This document shows, piece after piece, positions 7,619-15,858 of a DNA stretch of 64,000 nt. Below the pieces are notes generated by a model. It did not search any database, was not told where the DNA came from, and saw nothing but the letters and a program-made list of their open reading frames with translations. Source of the stretch: Burkholderiales bacterium (GTDB taxonomy: Bacteria; Pseudomonadota; Gammaproteobacteria; Burkholderiales; Burkholderiaceae_C); NCBI GenBank assembly GCA_016213325.1, contig JACRAY010000029.1:1-64000 (forward strand), in the 5' to 3' direction. The translations under genes were made by a program, and so were the position numbers. The stretch's first letter is position 1. Every line of letters starts with the position of its first letter.

Positions 7619-8389
7619 TCAGCGCGCGCTGGCGTACTCGTAGCGCCGCTTCCACCAGATGCCCGTTTCGTTGCGTCCCATGGGCGCGCGGTCGAGCCAC
7701 TGGTACATGCCCCACAGGCCGTCCAGGCCGCGGGCGTAGGTGGAATACGTGTGATAGATGACACCGTCCTCGCGCACGAAGGCGCTCAGGCCCGGGCGGT
7801 CGCGCATGTAGGTCAGCGCATCGGTGCCGCAGCCATCGGCGATTTGCGTCACGATCTGCGGCATCTGCGTCTTCACGTGCAGCTGCGGCCCTTCGCTGGC
7901 AAAGTTGTATTCGACACGCCCTTCGCGCTGCTCCTGCTCGGTGAACGAGACGTTGAAGTCGAAGTTGAAGTCGCTGCCCTGCGACGAAGCCCACGGAAAG
8001 CGCCAGCCCATGCGCTCGCGGTAGGCCTGCAGCTTCGCCAGTGGCGCGCGCGACACCGCGGTGAGCATCACGTCGTGCTCGGCCAGGTGCACGGCAAAGC
8101 CGTCGAAGCCGTCGGCAATAGCCGAGCACGACGGGCAACCGGCCTTGTAGTCGGGCCCGAACATGAAGTGGTACACGAGCAGCTGCGACCGGCCCTGGAA
8201 CAGGTCGGCCAGCGTGGCGCTGCCTTGCGCGGTGTCGAAGCGGTACTCCTTGTCCACGCGCACCCACGGCAGTTCGCGGCGCATGCGCGCAACGTCGTCG
8301 CTGCGGTGGGTCAGCTCCTTCTCAGCGGCCAGCAGTTGCAGCCGCGCGGCCAGCCATTCGCTGCGGGTCGATGTGGTGTGTGTCGTCAT
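7619..8389 (-). CDS. DUF899 thioredoxin-like protein
   Basis: This 256-residue cytosolic protein belongs to the DUF899 family with a thioredoxin-like fold. The redox motif CPSC (C85, C88) follows the strand LLVYHFMFGPDY. Typical family segments SDFNFDFNVSF and GVIYHTYSTYARGLDGLWGMYQWLDRAP are present. The start ATG has GGAG seven bases upstream; the long extension in frame to 8998 is antisense to the next regulator. It is first in an operon with DUF2182, a pairing I have seen repeatedly in Burkholderiales. Its divergent neighbour, a TPR-winged-helix protein, is a likely regulator. Confidence 0.93.
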   Translation of the reverse strand: MTTHTTSTRSEWLAARLQLLAAEKELTHRSDDVARMRRELPWVRVDKEYRFDTAQGSATLADLFQGRSQLLVYHFMFGPDYKAGCPSCSAIADGFDGFAVHLAEHDVMLTAVSRAPLAKLQAYRERMGWRFPWASSQGSDFNFDFNVSFTEQEQREGRVEYNFASEGPQLHVKTQMPQIVTQIADGCGTDALTYMRDRPGLSAFVREDGVIYHTYSTYARGLDGLWGMYQWLDRAPMGRNETGIWWKRRYEYASAR

Positions 8390-8476
8390 GTCTACGCTCC
8401 TGTTGCGGTTGTTGGTGTGGGCTATGCTAGGTTTGGATGACCGACGGGTGGGAGTGACAACTGTGGCGGGATTCGC

Positions 8477-9700
8477 ATGGACTCTCTGATCACGGCTGCG
8501 GCGCGCGCGCTGGCGGCCGGCGACCCGCTGGGCGCGCTGAACCACGTGGCGCTGCGCGACGACGCGCCCGCGCTGGCGCTGCGAGGCATCGCCATGGCAC
8601 GGCTGGGCGACCTGCCCCGCGCCAAGCTCCTGCTGCGCCACGCGGGCCGCGCGTTCGGCACCAAAGAGGCACTGGCTCGTGCGCGCTGCGTGGTGGCGCA
8701 GGCTGAAGTAGCGCTCGCCTCGCGCGACCTGGCGTGGCCGCACAAGCAACTGGTGGCTTCGCGCGCCGTGCTCGAGTCGCACGGCGACTCGCTGAATGCC
8801 GCCCACGCACGCCACCTCGAGGTGCGGCGCCTGCTGCTGGTCGGCCAGCTCGATGCGGCCGAACAGGCGCTTGCCCAGATCGACCCCGCACCCTTCCCGC
8901 CTGCATGGCGCGCCATTCATGAACTGGTGATTGCCGGTATCGCCATGCGGCGCTTGCAGGCCAGGGCCGCGCGCGCCGCGCTGGAGCGGGCCGCGCACGC
9001 GGCCCGACGGTCGGGCATCGCAGCGCTAGACGCCGAGGTGCAAAGCGCGATGCAGACGCTCGGTGCGCCTGCCGCGCGCCTGGTGGCCGATGGCAAGGAA
9101 AGTCCGCTGCTGCTGCAGGACGTTGAAGCGCTGCTGGCGACGCCCGCCTTCGTGATCGACGCGTGCCGCTACGCCGTGCGCGAGCCGGGCACGGTGGTCT
9201 CGCTCGCGGGGCGGCCGGTGCTGTTCACGCTGGCTCGCGCCTTGGCCGAGTCGTGGCCGCAGGACGTAGCGCGCAACGCGCTGATCGCGCACGCCTTTCG
9301 CACGCGGCACCCGGACGAGACGCATCGCGCGCGGCTGCGTGTGGAGATGGGGCGGCTGCGTTCGCTGCTGCGGCCGCTGGCCGGCGTGGTCGCCACCAAG
9401 GACGGCTTCGTGCTGAAGCCCCACCGCGACCGCCGTGTCGTGGTGCTGGCCCGCCCGGTGGACGAGGCGCATGGCGACGTGCTGGCGCTGCTGGCCGACG
9501 GCGAATCGTGGTCGAGTTCGGCCTTGGCGCTGGCGCTGGGCAGCAGCCAGCGCACCGTGCAGCGAGCGCTCGACGAGCTGGCCGAAGCGGACAAGGTGCA
9601 GGCGCTGGGGCGCGGCCGGGCGCGGCGCTGGAGCATGCCGCTGCCCACGCCGGGATTCATGACAGCACTGTTACTCCCGCCGCCGCTGCCGGCTGGTTAG
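8477..9700 (+). CDS. TPR and winged-helix transcriptional regulator
   Basis: The 407-residue protein has an alanine- and arginine-rich helical repeat region (about residues 1-200, TPR-like) and then a winged-helix DNA-binding region (about 230-320, with WPQDVARNALIAHAF and RLRVEMGRLRSLL as in OmpR/PhoB-type C-terminal domains). A second helix-turn-helix (SSSALALALGSSQRTVQRALDELAEADKVQALG) follows at about 340-380. No receiver or sensor domain is seen. The gene starts 87 bases from the divergent DUF899 gene and is followed after 9 bases by a beta-propeller gene. I infer that it controls the DUF899-DUF2182 operon, its own transcription unit, or both. Confidence 0.78.
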   Translation: MDSLITAAARALAAGDPLGALNHVALRDDAPALALRGIAMARLGDLPRAKLLLRHAGRAFGTKEALARARCVVAQAEVALASRDLAWPHKQLVASRAVLESHGDSLNAAHARHLEVRRLLLVGQLDAAEQALAQIDPAPFPPAWRAIHELVIAGIAMRRLQARAARAALERAAHAARRSGIAALDAEVQSAMQTLGAPAARLVADGKESPLLLQDVEALLATPAFVIDACRYAVREPGTVVSLAGRPVLFTLARALAESWPQDVARNALIAHAFRTRHPDETHRARLRVEMGRLRSLLRPLAGVVATKDGFVLKPHRDRRVVVLARPVDEAHGDVLALLADGESWSSSALALALGSSQRTVQRALDELAEADKVQALGRGRARRWSMPLPTPGFMTALLLPPPLPAG

Positions 9701-9709
9701 CATCGCGCC

Positions 9710-10354
9710 ATGAAACAAGCCAAAGCAGAAGTCATCCAGGAATACGGGCCCTTTCCCGGTGTCGAATCGGTGGCCGGCGTCACGCACGACGGGCAGCAGG
9801 TGTGGTTCGCCAGCGGCAACAAGATCAACGCGCTGGACCCTGCCAGCGGCCAGGTGGTGCGGTCGATCGATGCCAGCGCACACGCAGGCACCGCGTTCGA
9901 CGGGCGGCACCTGTACCAGATAGCCGATAGCCGCATCCAGAAGATCGACCCCGGCACGGGCCGCGTACTGGCCACCATTCCCGCGCCCGGCAACGGCGGC
10001 GACTCGGGGCTGGCGTGGGCCGAGGGTTCGTTGTGGGTCGGCGAGCACCGCGCACGCAAGATCCACCAGGTGGACCCGGAGTCGGGCGCGCTGCTGCGCA
10101 CCATCGAGTCGAATCGCTTCGTCACCGGCGTCACCTGGGTCGACGGCGAGCTGTGGCACGCCACGTGGGAGAACGACGAGAGCGAACTGCGCCACGTGGA
10201 CCCGGCCACGGGCGAAGTGCTGGAAAGCCTGTTGCTGCCGCCCGGCGTGCATTGCTCCGGGCTGGAGGCCGATGGCCGTGACCGCTTCTATTGCGGTGGC
10301 GGCGGCACGGGCAAGGTGCGCGCCGTGCGCCGGGTCAAGTCGCCGGCCAGGTGA
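9710..10354 (+). CDS. beta-propeller protein, glutamine cyclotransferase-like
   Basis: The 214-residue protein is made of repeated short blades (GVTHDGQQVWFASG-NKINALDPASG, GTAFDGRHLYQIAD-SRIQKIDPGTG, GLAWAEGSLWVGEH-RARKIHQVDPESG, GVTWVDGELWHATW). This is the pattern of Vgb/glutamine cyclotransferase-like propellers. No signal peptide is visible, so it is probably cytosolic. It follows the regulator after 9 bases and is likely cotranscribed with it. The 3' end overlaps the convergent gene by 20 bases. The ligand is unknown. Confidence 0.8.
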   Translation: MKQAKAEVIQEYGPFPGVESVAGVTHDGQQVWFASGNKINALDPASGQVVRSIDASAHAGTAFDGRHLYQIADSRIQKIDPGTGRVLATIPAPGNGGDSGLAWAEGSLWVGEHRARKIHQVDPESGALLRTIESNRFVTGVTWVDGELWHATWENDESELRHVDPATGEVLESLLLPPGVHCSGLEADGRDRFYCGGGGTGKVRAVRRVKSPAR

Positions 10355-10718
10355 ACACGAGCCGCGTCGACTTGGCAGAAGTCGCGAGCTTCTTGCTTTG
10401 CGCCTTATGGCCGGCGGGCGTTGCGACCACCTGGTAAGTGCCCTTGGCGGGCAGGTCCAGCAGCATGAGCGGGCCGTCGCACTTGGCGTCCAGCACGACC
10501 ACGCCTTTGCTGTCGCGCACCTGCACCTGCACGTCGGCCAGGTAGGCGCCGTTGGACTCTGCAAAGGTCAGCATGGCGTCGTGGCGCGAGGCCTCGGCCT
10601 TGAACTGCTCTTGCGATGCGGTGCCGATGCCGCCGCATTGGAAGCGCGCGTCGGCGGCTTGGGCGGCGGTGGCTAGGGCGAGGAGGGGGAGGAGGAGGAG
10701 GAGCAGGAGGCGGGTCAT
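10335..10718 (-). CDS. small exported protein with carboxypeptidase-regulatory-like fold
   Basis: This is a 127-residue exported protein. The signal peptide contains an unbroken run of seven leucines and ends near AAQAAD (residue 22). The mature part has two Cys (in FQCGGIG and DAKCDG) that could form a disulfide, and strands such as DVQVQVRDSKGVVVLDAKCDGPLMLLDLPAKGTYQV, resembling the beta-sandwich of carboxypeptidase-regulatory domains. The function is unknown. It overlaps the end of the beta-propeller gene by 20 bases. The leucine run is coded by a GGA/GAG-type trinucleotide repeat on the plus strand. Confidence 0.75.
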   Translation of the reverse strand: MTRLLLLLLLPLLALATAAQAADARFQCGGIGTASQEQFKAEASRHDAMLTFAESNGAYLADVQVQVRDSKGVVVLDAKCDGPLMLLDLPAKGTYQVVATPAGHKAQSKKLATSAKSTRLVFTWPAT

Positions 10719-10795
10719 CTTGCGAATGTGCGCGCGGCTGGGTCAGCTCGGCGCAGGATGGGGGCGATGGTCAGTGTAGGAGCGGGCGCACGAGC

Positions 10796-10864
10796 AGCTG
10801 GGGTGTTACCCCAGCCTACGAAGGCTGTGGCAAGTATCCCGTAGGCTGGGGTAACACCCCAGCT
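10796..10864. repeat. palindromic element, CTGGGGT/ACCCCAG family, copy 1
   Basis: Two 25-base arms at 10796-10820 and 10840-10864 are perfect inverted copies around a 19-base loop. Each arm is in turn a near palindrome (CTGGGGT then ACCCCAG). Two related copies are at 21194-21298 and 28553-28620. The element sits between the stop of the acyl-CoA synthetase and the start of the exported protein on the minus strand. It is probably a REP-like mobile palindrome that also shapes the 3' end of the transcript. Confidence 0.9.
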
Positions 10865-10876
10865 CCCCCGCGCAAG

Positions 10877-12448
10877 CTAAGCGAAAGCCGCCTTGAACCG
10901 GTCGCGCAGCTCCCGTTTCAACAGCTTGCCGCTCGGATTCTTCGGCAACGCATCGACAAACACCACCGACTTCGGCGCCTTGAACCCCGCCATGCTCGAC
11001 GTGCAATGCTCCAGCACCTGCTGCTCGGTCAACGCCTGCCCGGCCTTGGGCACGACCACCGCCACCACGGCCTCCACCCACTTGGGATGGGGAACGCCGA
11101 TGACGGCGACCTCGCTCACCGCAGGCAGCCGATAGATCATCTCCTCCACCTCCCGGCTGGCCACGTTCTCGCCCCCGGTCTTGATCATGTCCTTCTTGCG
11201 GTCCACGACCGTGATGTAGCCCTCGTCGTCGATGGTGGCGAGGTCGCCGCTGTGGAACCAGCCGCCTTCGAAAGCCGCCTTGGTGCGCTCGTCGTCGCGG
11301 AAGTAGCCCAGCATCAGGTGCGGCGAGCGATGCACGATCTCGCCCACCTCGCCGCTGCCCGGCTTCACGTCGTGCATCTGGTCGTCGACCACGCGCGTTT
11401 CCACGTTGACGCAAGGCCGCCCGCAGGAGCCGGGCTTGCGCAACTGGTCTTCCGGCCCGCACAGCGTGGCCAGCGGCGCTATCTCGGTCTGGCCGTACAG
11501 GTTCCAGAAGCCCACATCGGGCAAGCGCCGCGACAGCTCGCGCAACACCTCCACCGGCATGATCGACGCGCCGTAGTAGCCCTTGCGCATCTTCGTCAAG
11601 TCCGTTTCGTCGAACAGCGGCGAGCGCAGCAGCGCAATCCACACCGTGGGCGGCGCGAAGAACGACGTGATGCCATGCTTCTGCAGCAGCGGCAGCAGGT
11701 TGTCCGGGGTAGGCTTGGCGGTGATGATGCTCGTGGCGCCCACGTACACGCACGGACCCAGGAACACGTCGAGCTGCGCGCAGTGATACAGCGGCAGCGC
11801 ATGCAGCATCACGTCCCTGGCCGCGATGCTCGCGTCGATGGCACACGCCGCGTACTGCCAGATGATGGCGTCGTGCGTCAGCATCGCGCCCTTGGGGCTC
11901 GACTCGGTGCCGCTGGTGTACACGATCTGCGCCAGGTCGGTGCTCGCCAGCTCCGGCGTTTCGGGCACCTTGAAGCACCCGATGCTCGCCAGGTCGTCGA
12001 ACGACACCATGCCGGTCACCGGCGTCGTCGGCTCCTCGGACGGCAGCCAGACGAACTCCGTGACCTCGGTGTCCAGCTTGGCCGCTGCGCGGGCCAGCTC
12101 GCTCAGCCCCGTATCCGTCACCAGCATCCGGGCCTGCGCATGCCGCAGGATGAACCCGACCTCTTCCGCCTTCAGCATGAAGTTGATCGGCACCAGCACC
12201 GCCCCCAGGCGCGCCAAGGCGAAACGCAGCGCCGCGAACGCATGCGAGTTGCGCGCCAGCACGGCCACGCGGAAGCCCTGGCCGACGCCCAGTTTCGACA
12301 AGCCCGCGGCCACGCGGTCGACCACGGCGTCGAATTCGGCAAAGGTCCAGCGTGTGTCCCCGCACACGATGCCGGGCTTGTGGGGTTCGCGCTTGGCGGT
12401 GCGGCGCAGCAGGTCTGCAATGGTCTGTCGGCGGATGGCTGGGTTCAT
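10877..12448 (-). CDS. acyl-CoA synthetase (AMP-binding)
   Basis: This is a 523-residue member of the ANL adenylating enzymes, expected to activate a carboxylic acid with ATP and join it to CoA in the cytosol. Visible signatures are YTSGTESSPKGAM (P-loop), YYGASIMP, NLYGQTE, GWFHSGDL with DRKKDMIKTGGENV, and the C-terminal lysine in PKNPSGKLLKREL. The overall pattern suits a medium- or long-chain fatty-acid or aryl acid ligase; the substrate cannot be fixed. The ATG overlaps the stop of the upstream cytochrome gene (ATGA), indicating translational coupling. The extension to 12520 is antisense-like and was rejected. Confidence 0.93.
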   Translation of the reverse strand: MNPAIRRQTIADLLRRTAKREPHKPGIVCGDTRWTFAEFDAVVDRVAAGLSKLGVGQGFRVAVLARNSHAFAALRFALARLGAVLVPINFMLKAEEVGFILRHAQARMLVTDTGLSELARAAAKLDTEVTEFVWLPSEEPTTPVTGMVSFDDLASIGCFKVPETPELASTDLAQIVYTSGTESSPKGAMLTHDAIIWQYAACAIDASIAARDVMLHALPLYHCAQLDVFLGPCVYVGATSIITAKPTPDNLLPLLQKHGITSFFAPPTVWIALLRSPLFDETDLTKMRKGYYGASIMPVEVLRELSRRLPDVGFWNLYGQTEIAPLATLCGPEDQLRKPGSCGRPCVNVETRVVDDQMHDVKPGSGEVGEIVHRSPHLMLGYFRDDERTKAAFEGGWFHSGDLATIDDEGYITVVDRKKDMIKTGGENVASREVEEMIYRLPAVSEVAVIGVPHPKWVEAVVAVVVPKAGQALTEQQVLEHCTSSMAGFKAPKSVVFVDALPKNPSGKLLKRELRDRFKAAFA

Positions 12449-13281
12449 GGTTGGGGTTTCAGGGTCCTGAGGTATTTGACGATCGCGGTCATGTCGTCGT
12501 CGCTGATGTTCTTGTACCACCCGAAAGCCATGGGCGGCTTGTAGGGCTTGCCTTCGCGGTCGACGCCTTCACGCACCGCTTTCGCGATCTGCTCGTCGGT
12601 CCAGTCCTTCAAACCGTTGGCATGCGGCGTCAGGTTGCGCGAAATGCTCTGCCCCCAAGGACCCGGAATCACCTGCCCGCCCGCACCGAACTTCGACATC
12701 ACCAGCATGCCCTTTTCGTCGCGCGGCGTGTGGCAATCCATGCAGTGGCCGATCTGCACCAGGTACTTGCCGTAAGACGCCGTCCTGGCCGGCCGGAGCG
12801 GCTTGACCGACCGCACGGGCGGGCCGTAGTTGGGCGGCAAAGGGATGTTGTACTTCGACTTCTCCACCGCGTTCTTCACGGCAGGCTGCGCACGCAGGTA
12901 GGCCACGATGGCGGCCAGGTCCACGTCGGACAGGTGCCGATAGAACTCGATGGGCATCGGCGGGCCGATCACGCTGCCGTCGGGCCGTAGGCCTTCGCGG
13001 ATGGCTTTGGCCAGTTGCGCGTCGGTCCACCTGCCGATGCCCGTCTCGTTGTCGGGCGTGATGTTGGGTGCCACGGCGCGGAAGGCCTTGTCCTCGAACA
13101 CGAAGCCGCCCGACAGGCCCTTGTCCATCAGCGGCTGGCCCTGCGGGCCGCGCGGCACATGGCAGTTGCCGCAGGCGACGACCGAGTCCATCAGGTACTT
13201 GCCGCGTTCGAGCTTGCCCTGGCCCTGGGCGTGGGCAGCGGTGGCCGACAGGGCGAACAACAGGAACCAAAGTGATCGCAT
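12445..13281 (-). CDS. diheme c-type cytochrome
   Basis: The 278-residue exported protein has a signal peptide (MRSLWFLLFALSATAAHA) and two haem-binding motifs, CGNCH at 37-41 and CMDCH near residue 178, each in its own cytochrome c domain. Repeated segments such as ITPDNETGIGRWTDAQLAKAIREGLRPDG and LTPHANGLKDWTDEQIAKAVREGV resemble the cytochrome subunits of alcohol and aldehyde dehydrogenases. It should carry electrons in the periplasm. It is translationally coupled to the acyl-CoA synthetase, so the pair may serve the oxidation and activation of one compound; that is inference. It is divergent from the RraA-like gene 59 bases away. Confidence 0.93.
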   Translation of the reverse strand: MRSLWFLLFALSATAAHAQGQGKLERGKYLMDSVVACGNCHVPRGPQGQPLMDKGLSGGFVFEDKAFRAVAPNITPDNETGIGRWTDAQLAKAIREGLRPDGSVIGPPMPIEFYRHLSDVDLAAIVAYLRAQPAVKNAVEKSKYNIPLPPNYGPPVRSVKPLRPARTASYGKYLVQIGHCMDCHTPRDEKGMLVMSKFGAGGQVIPGPWGQSISRNLTPHANGLKDWTDEQIAKAVREGVDREGKPYKPPMAFGWYKNISDDDMTAIVKYLRTLKPQP

Positions 13282-13340
13282 CGGGTTTCTCCTTGGCGCA
13301 ACGGATGGTGTTATACCCACTGCTTCGCCGAGGAGCAAAC

Positions 13341-13991
13341 ATGCAAGACCCGATCACCGAGCGGCTGGCCCACTGCTACACGGGCGTGGTCCACGACACC
13401 ATGCGCGCGATGGGCTTGCGCGACTTCACCTTCCCGCCCGAGCTGCGCCCGCTGTTGCCCGACCGGCGCCTGGCCGGCCCCGCCTTCACCATCGACGGCC
13501 GCGTGGACCCGCGGGCCGACCCGCACGAGACGCTGCTGGCCTGGACCGGCCTGCTGTCCAAGGCGAAGCCCGGCCACATCTGGGTCTCGCAGCCCAATGA
13601 CCGAGTGGTCGCGCACATGGGCGAGCTGTCGGCCGAGACGCTCAAGAACAAGGGCTTGCTCGGTTGCGTGGCCGACGGCTATGTGCGCGACACCGACTTC
13701 CTGATCGAGATGGGCTTCCAGGCCTGGTCGCGCGGCTTCACGCCGCGTGACATCGTGGGCTACTGGCTGCCGCGCGCGGTCGACGTAGACATCCGAATCG
13801 GCGATGTGATCGTGGCGCCGGGCGACTACCTGGTGGGCGACCGCGACGGCCTGGTCCGCATTCCGAGGACGATCGTGGAAGAAGTGGTGGAGAAGGCCGA
13901 GGCGGCCATTACCAAGGAGAACCAGGTTCGCACGGCCATCCTGGCGGGTGTCGACCCGCAGCAGGCTTACTTGAAGCACGGAAAGTTCTGA
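13341..13991 (+). CDS. RraA family protein (HMG/CHA aldolase-like)
   Basis: The 216-residue protein belongs to the RraA/demethylmenaquinone methyltransferase-like family, which includes the class II 4-hydroxy-4-methyl-2-oxoglutarate/4-carboxy-4-hydroxy-2-oxoadipate aldolases. The family core GLLGCVADGYVRDTDFL (about 112-128) provides the usual Arg-Asp pair, and VIVAPGDYLVGDRDGLVRIP is also typical. Whether it is an aldolase or a regulator cannot be told. GAGGAG lies six bases before the ATG. The next gene follows after two bases, so both are in one operon, divergent from the cytochrome-ligase operon. Confidence 0.9.
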   Translation: MQDPITERLAHCYTGVVHDTMRAMGLRDFTFPPELRPLLPDRRLAGPAFTIDGRVDPRADPHETLLAWTGLLSKAKPGHIWVSQPNDRVVAHMGELSAETLKNKGLLGCVADGYVRDTDFLIEMGFQAWSRGFTPRDIVGYWLPRAVDVDIRIGDVIVAPGDYLVGDRDGLVRIPRTIVEEVVEKAEAAITKENQVRTAILAGVDPQQAYLKHGKF

Positions 13992-13993
13992 CC

Positions 13994-14359
13994 ATGGCCC
14001 GACCCACCCTCGACGAATCGCGCATCCACCCTGCCGTGCAAGGCAAGGTAGCCGGCTATCACCAATCCATTGTCAAGGAGGTGATGGACGCCGTCGCGGC
14101 CAACGACGTGGTCGTGGTCGGCATGCGCATCAACCCCAACCCGCGCATGGCGTGCAAGGCCCTCGACGCCATCGGCCAGCCGTACCAGTACCTGGAGTAC
14201 GGCAGCTACTTCAGCGAGTGGCGCCGCCGGCTGGCGCTGAAGATGTGGACGGGGTGGCCGACGTTTCCGATGGTTTTCGTCAAGGGCACGCTGGTGGGTG
14301 GCTACGCCGACTTGAAGAAGCTGATGGAGAGCGGCGAGTTGAAGAAGCTGCTGGCGTAG
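13994..14359 (+). CDS. glutaredoxin-like protein lacking the active-site cysteine
   Basis: The 121-residue protein has the C-terminal half of a monothiol glutaredoxin: WPTFPMVFVKGTLVGGYADL (88-107) with the cis-proline and the GG-x-D glutathione-binding segment. The place where CGFS is expected reads NPNP (about 47-50), and the only cysteine is C54, in the following helix. It is therefore unlikely to work as a normal glutaredoxin and could be a glutathione- or cluster-binding adaptor. It follows the RraA-like gene after two bases and should be cotranscribed with it. Confidence 0.85.
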   Translation: MARPTLDESRIHPAVQGKVAGYHQSIVKEVMDAVAANDVVVVGMRINPNPRMACKALDAIGQPYQYLEYGSYFSEWRRRLALKMWTGWPTFPMVFVKGTLVGGYADLKKLMESGELKKLLA

Positions 14360-14477
14360 GACACTTTCCCGCGCTGCCGTAGGCTCGATTCCAGACCGTC
14401 GCGCCCGGCACCGAAAACCCGCCGCACGTCGAATGGCGGCCCTACGGCCGAGCAGCCGGCTGGTAGAACGCCGCCTC

Positions 14478-15842
14478 ATGAACAAACGTCATGGCTCCCT
14501 CGCAGTGCTGGCCCTCGCGTCCACCCTTTGCGCCGGCGGCGCATGGGCCGCGGCCTGCACGAACATGAACGAAACCATCGTGCCCGGCGCGAAGATGCAG
14601 GTCAACGCCTGCCTCGAAGACCTGACCACGCCGGGTTTGATCGTCACCAACAACACCGACGCCAGCGACTGGGCCGTGCTGCATTCGCGCGCCACGCGCA
14701 ACCCGCCGGGCGTGGTGCCGGGCGTGCAGATCGACGGCTACTTCGACGACACATCCACCATGAACGCGTATCGCGGCTGGAACCGCGACTCGCAATTCGT
14801 CATCCGCCTGCCCGACAACTGGAACGGCAAGCTCGTGGTCACCGGCGCGCCGGGCGTGCGCCGCCAGTACGCCATCGACTACCTGATCAGCGACTGGGTG
14901 CTGGCGCGCGGCTACGCCTTCGCCTCCACCGACAAGGGCAATAGCGGCACCAACTTCTACAAGGACGGCGTGGCCGCCGGCGATGCCATCGCCGAGTGGC
15001 ACGTGCGCGTGAAAGAGCTGACCCTGGCCGCCAAGGAAGTGGTGCGGCAGAAGTACGGGCGCCTGCCTGCGTACACCTACATGACCGGCATCTCCAACGG
15101 CGGCTACCTCACGCGCTACGCCATCGAGAACAGCCCCGAGCTGTACGACGGGGCCGTCGATTGGGAAGGGGTGCACTGGCGTCCCGAAGGGCCCAACCTG
15201 TTCACCTTCTTGCCAGCGGCATTGAAGCACTATCCCAAGTGGCGGGCCACGGGCGACGCGGCCGCGTACGAAGCGATGATCGCTGCCGGCTTTGCGCGCG
15301 GCTCCGAGTTCATCTGGGAGCACCACTACGCGGTGTACTGGGACTTGTCGCAGCGCACCTACCGCGAAGAGATGGACCCCACTTTCGATTCGACGCTGGA
15401 AGCGGGTGTGCCTTTCTGCCAGTCGGGCACGCCGTTCTGCGACGCCGATTACGACTACGCGTTCCGCCGGCCGCTGGTGGGCGATGCAGTCAACCGCATC
15501 TCACTCACCGGGCGCATCGGCAAGCCGATGATCACGCTGCACGGCACGCTGGATGCGTTGCTGCCGATCGGGCCCAACTCCGACGCCTATGCCAACCTGG
15601 TGAAGAACGCAGGGCGCGGCAAGCTGCATCGCTACTTCATCGTCGAAGGGGGCAACCACGTGGACCAGCTGTACGACGTGTTCCCCGACAAGCTGCGGCC
15701 CATCGCGCCTTGCTATCGCGCGGCGTTCGAGGCGCTGGAACGGTGGGTCGAGGGCAAGGGCGGCGCTGCCAATCGCCCGCCGGACAGCCGTCGCATCCCG
15801 CGCCCGGCCAGCGGGGATGTGGCGAACGAGTGCACGTTGTGA
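14478..15842 (+). CDS. exported alpha/beta hydrolase (tannase/feruloyl esterase or 3HB-oligomer hydrolase-like)
   Basis: The 454-residue protein has a signal peptide (LAVLALASTLCAGGAWA) and is expected in the periplasm or outside. The nucleophile elbow is GISNGG, a likely acid is in HGTLDALLP and a likely His in EGGNHVDQ. A Cys pair near CQSGTPFCD could form a disulfide, as in tannase-family lids. The whole resembles the tannase/feruloyl esterase and 3-hydroxybutyrate-oligomer hydrolase group; the substrate is not decided. The ATG at 14478 was chosen over the start at 14433 because the signal peptide begins there. It stands alone. Confidence 0.83.
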   Translation: MNKRHGSLAVLALASTLCAGGAWAAACTNMNETIVPGAKMQVNACLEDLTTPGLIVTNNTDASDWAVLHSRATRNPPGVVPGVQIDGYFDDTSTMNAYRGWNRDSQFVIRLPDNWNGKLVVTGAPGVRRQYAIDYLISDWVLARGYAFASTDKGNSGTNFYKDGVAAGDAIAEWHVRVKELTLAAKEVVRQKYGRLPAYTYMTGISNGGYLTRYAIENSPELYDGAVDWEGVHWRPEGPNLFTFLPAALKHYPKWRATGDAAAYEAMIAAGFARGSEFIWEHHYAVYWDLSQRTYREEMDPTFDSTLEAGVPFCQSGTPFCDADYDYAFRRPLVGDAVNRISLTGRIGKPMITLHGTLDALLPIGPNSDAYANLVKNAGRGKLHRYFIVEGGNHVDQLYDVFPDKLRPIAPCYRAAFEALERWVEGKGGAANRPPDSRRIPRPASGDVANECTL

Positions 15843-15858
15843 CGCTAGACTTGGCGGC

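Noticed and set aside
10616-12544. 642-residue plus-strand ORF opposite the acyl-CoA synthetase
   Set aside because: Shadow of a clear ANL enzyme; low complexity and overlaps the palindromic repeat.
14360-14477. Gap before the exported esterase checked for RNA genes or terminators
   Set aside because: No stem-loop with T-run and no recognisable RNA.
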